Positions 4,805 to 5,910 of a stretch of DNA of 5,910 nucleotides are shown one piece after another. The position numbers were made by a program, and so were the translations under genes. Within the stretch, counting starts at the first letter, position 1. Every line of letters starts with the position of its first letter. Below the pieces are notes generated by a model. It worked only from the letters and a program-made list of their open reading frames with translations, ran no database searches and was not told the origin of the DNA. The stretch is taken from the NCBI GenBank assembly GCA_023257525.1, contig JALRCB010000060.1, positions 1 to 5,910 of the forward strand. Direction: 5' to 3'. Source of the stretch: Candidatus Nanopelagicales bacterium (GTDB lineage: Bacteria; Actinomycetota; Actinomycetes; S36-B12; UBA5976).

Positions 4805-5910
4805 TTGGAACACATTGATCATGTTGTGATTGGTGCTGGCGCAATGGGTAGCGCTACCGCTTGGCAGCTTGCCTTACAAGGTAGAGATGTGGCTCTGGTT
4901 GAGCAGTTTGGGATAGCTCACGATAAAGGTAGTTCGCACGGCGGGACCCGAATTTTTCGGCTTTCATATCGCACTCCCCTTTACACAGATTTAGCGGCCA
5001 AAGCACTTCCAGATTGGCGAGAGTTAGAAGCAGATTCTGGCGAGCACTTACTTGAACTAAATGGCCAACTTGATCATGGTTACAAGGAAGCAATCGATGA
5101 GATTGCCGCTAGCCTTGATCGACTTGGTCGCAGTTACGAGCGCATGGACGCGGCGGAAGCTCATAGTCGCTGGCCTGGAATGAATTTTGAAGACCACGTT
5201 CTTTATAGCCCTGATGGTGGTCGCTGTTTTGCAGACAAGACAGTGTCAACACTCATTCGGCGAACCCAAGAACTTGGTGGGCAGGTTCACTTGAATACAC
5301 GTGTGCTTTCGATTCAACTCGATGGCGACTACGCAATTGTTGAAACTGAATCAAAAACTTGGCGAACTCCATCGTTAGTTGTTGCAGCCGGTGGTTGGGT
5401 TGAAAAACTCGTCGGTCACCTTGTTGATCTTCCATACTTAATTGTTGATGCTGGCCAACCAGCACACTTTCAACCAAACGTAGGCCTTGAGTCAGAAGCA
5501 TTGTGGCCAAGCTTCTTGCATCACGGCGCTAATGGTCGTGGTGGCTCACCGCTTGAAGCCAGCGCGTACGGACTTTATACACCTGGTGAAGGATTCAAAG
5601 TGGGAACTTGGAGTGACCGCGAAGCAATCGACCCTGATAACCGAGATTTCGAGATAAGTCAGAAGCATCTGGATGAAATGAAGCAGTACGTATCCCATTG
5701 GTTCCCAGGTTTGGATTTAGATTCGGCAAAGGCAACTACATGTTTGTTTACAAACACTCCAGAAGAAGATTTCATACTGGATCGCCGTGGGCCAATCACC
5801 ATTTGCTCACCTTGCTCAGGGCATGGATTTAAGTTTGTTCCGACTATTGGCAAGATAACCGCTGAGTTAGCTCTGGGTGGAAAACAAACTACGCCGCAAT
5901 GGCAACTAAG
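4805..5910 (+). CDS. Monomeric sarcosine oxidase / N-methyl amino acid oxidase family flavoprotein (3' end outside window)
   Basis: 368 residues are visible with no stop before the edge; the family is about 375-390 long, so only the last few to about 20 residues are missing. The N-terminal VVIGAGAMGSATAWQLA (7-23) is the FAD-binding Rossmann motif, with the ribose-binding acid near LVEQF (31-35). GSSHGGTRIFRLSY (42-55) matches the MSOX flavin/substrate segment with Arg49 and Arg52. Lys265 in GEGFKVG matches the oxygen-activating lysine. Cys313 in TTCLFTNTPEEDFILD corresponds to the cysteine that binds FAD covalently, and Lys343 in SGHGFKF corresponds to MSOX Lys348, which with Arg52 holds the substrate carboxylate. 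MSOX-type His269 and Tyr317 are replaced by Trp269 and Phe315. These enzymes oxidise secondary amino acids (sarcosine, N-methyltryptophan, pipecolate, proline) and release hydrogen peroxide when oxygen is the acceptor. It is transcribed away from nadD; substrate unknown. Confidence 0.93.
   Translation, partial: MEHIDHVVIGAGAMGSATAWQLALQGRDVALVEQFGIAHDKGSSHGGTRIFRLSYRTPLYTDLAAKALPDWRELEADSGEHLLELNGQLDHGYKEAIDEIAASLDRLGRSYERMDAAEAHSRWPGMNFEDHVLYSPDGGRCFADKTVSTLIRRTQELGGQVHLNTRVLSIQLDGDYAIVETESKTWRTPSLVVAAGGWVEKLVGHLVDLPYLIVDAGQPAHFQPNVGLESEALWPSFLHHGANGRGGSPLEASAYGLYTPGEGFKVGTWSDREAIDPDNRDFEISQKHLDEMKQYVSHWFPGLDLDSAKATTCLFTNTPEEDFILDRRGPITICSPCSGHGFKFVPTIGKITAELALGGKQTTPQWQL

Noticed and set aside
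4744..4815. 24-codon N-terminal extension of NadD
   Set aside because: The conserved protein starts at MRVGILGGTFDP; the extension would overlap the start of the divergent oxidase and the candidate promoter.
4854..5853. Minus-strand open frames of 79, 85 and 64 codons
   Set aside because: They are antisense to the oxidase gene, whose frame carries continuous flavoprotein motifs.
1..5910. Mobile element, CRISPR array, toxin-antitoxin or phage-defence system
   Set aside because: I found no transposase, integrase, repeat-spacer pattern, terminal inverted repeats or defence-type domains; all space is filled by metabolic or housekeeping genes.

Overview
The window looks like chromosomal DNA from an actinobacterium of moderate GC content (estimated by eye at somewhat under half). 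The main evidence is the minus-strand block nadD, an LCP-like membrane protein, rsfS, a GpgP-type phosphatase and tRNA-Ala. This order resembles the actinobacterial nadD/rsfS/gpgP neighbourhood known from Mycobacterium. The modest GC and tight packing suggest a streamlined, possibly aquatic, lineage such as the freshwater acI group, but that placement is inference. No mobile element, CRISPR array, rRNA or prophage feature is visible, and no stretch longer than 300 bases lacks a gene.

Region 1 (1-2171, plus strand) is a catabolic-looking operon: the 3' end of a small EthD-like protein, a DapA/N-acetylneuraminate-lyase superfamily enzyme, and a proline racemase superfamily enzyme with a Ser91/Cys266 pair at the catalytic positions. 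The pairing of a DapA-family lyase/deaminase with a proline racemase-family protein recalls hydroxyproline catabolism (4-hydroxyproline epimerase plus pyrroline-4-hydroxy-2-carboxylate deaminase). The substrate is not proven.

Region 2 (about 2172-2222) is a short convergent gap. It holds a 10-bp hairpin with T-rich flanks on both sides, which can terminate the plus-strand operon and the minus-strand operon; on the minus strand it carries a UUCG tetraloop.

Region 3 (2219-4743, minus strand) is transcribed as nadD, LCP-like gene, rsfS, gpgP-like gene, tRNA-Ala(GGC). nadD makes nicotinate mononucleotide adenylyltransferase. The LCP-like protein appears to have lost the Arg-based pyrophosphate pocket of active LCP ligases. 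RsfS silences idle ribosomes. The phosphatase resembles glucosyl-3-phosphoglycerate phosphatase. Two of the junctions are 4-nt start/stop overlaps. A plausible sigma-70 type promoter lies so close to nadD that its mRNA could be leaderless.

Region 4 (4805-5910, plus strand) is a divergently transcribed, nearly complete monomeric-sarcosine-oxidase-family flavoprotein that runs off the right edge. It keeps the covalent-flavin cysteine and the carboxylate-binding Arg/Lys, but differs from sarcosine oxidase at two active-site positions. Its substrate is probably an N-alkyl or cyclic secondary amino acid, so a metabolic link with region 1 is possible.

Nothing here is a clearly new system. The most interesting points are the Ser/Cys racemase plus DapA-like module, the apparently inactive LCP protein in a housekeeping operon, and the overlapping divergent promoter region at nadD.
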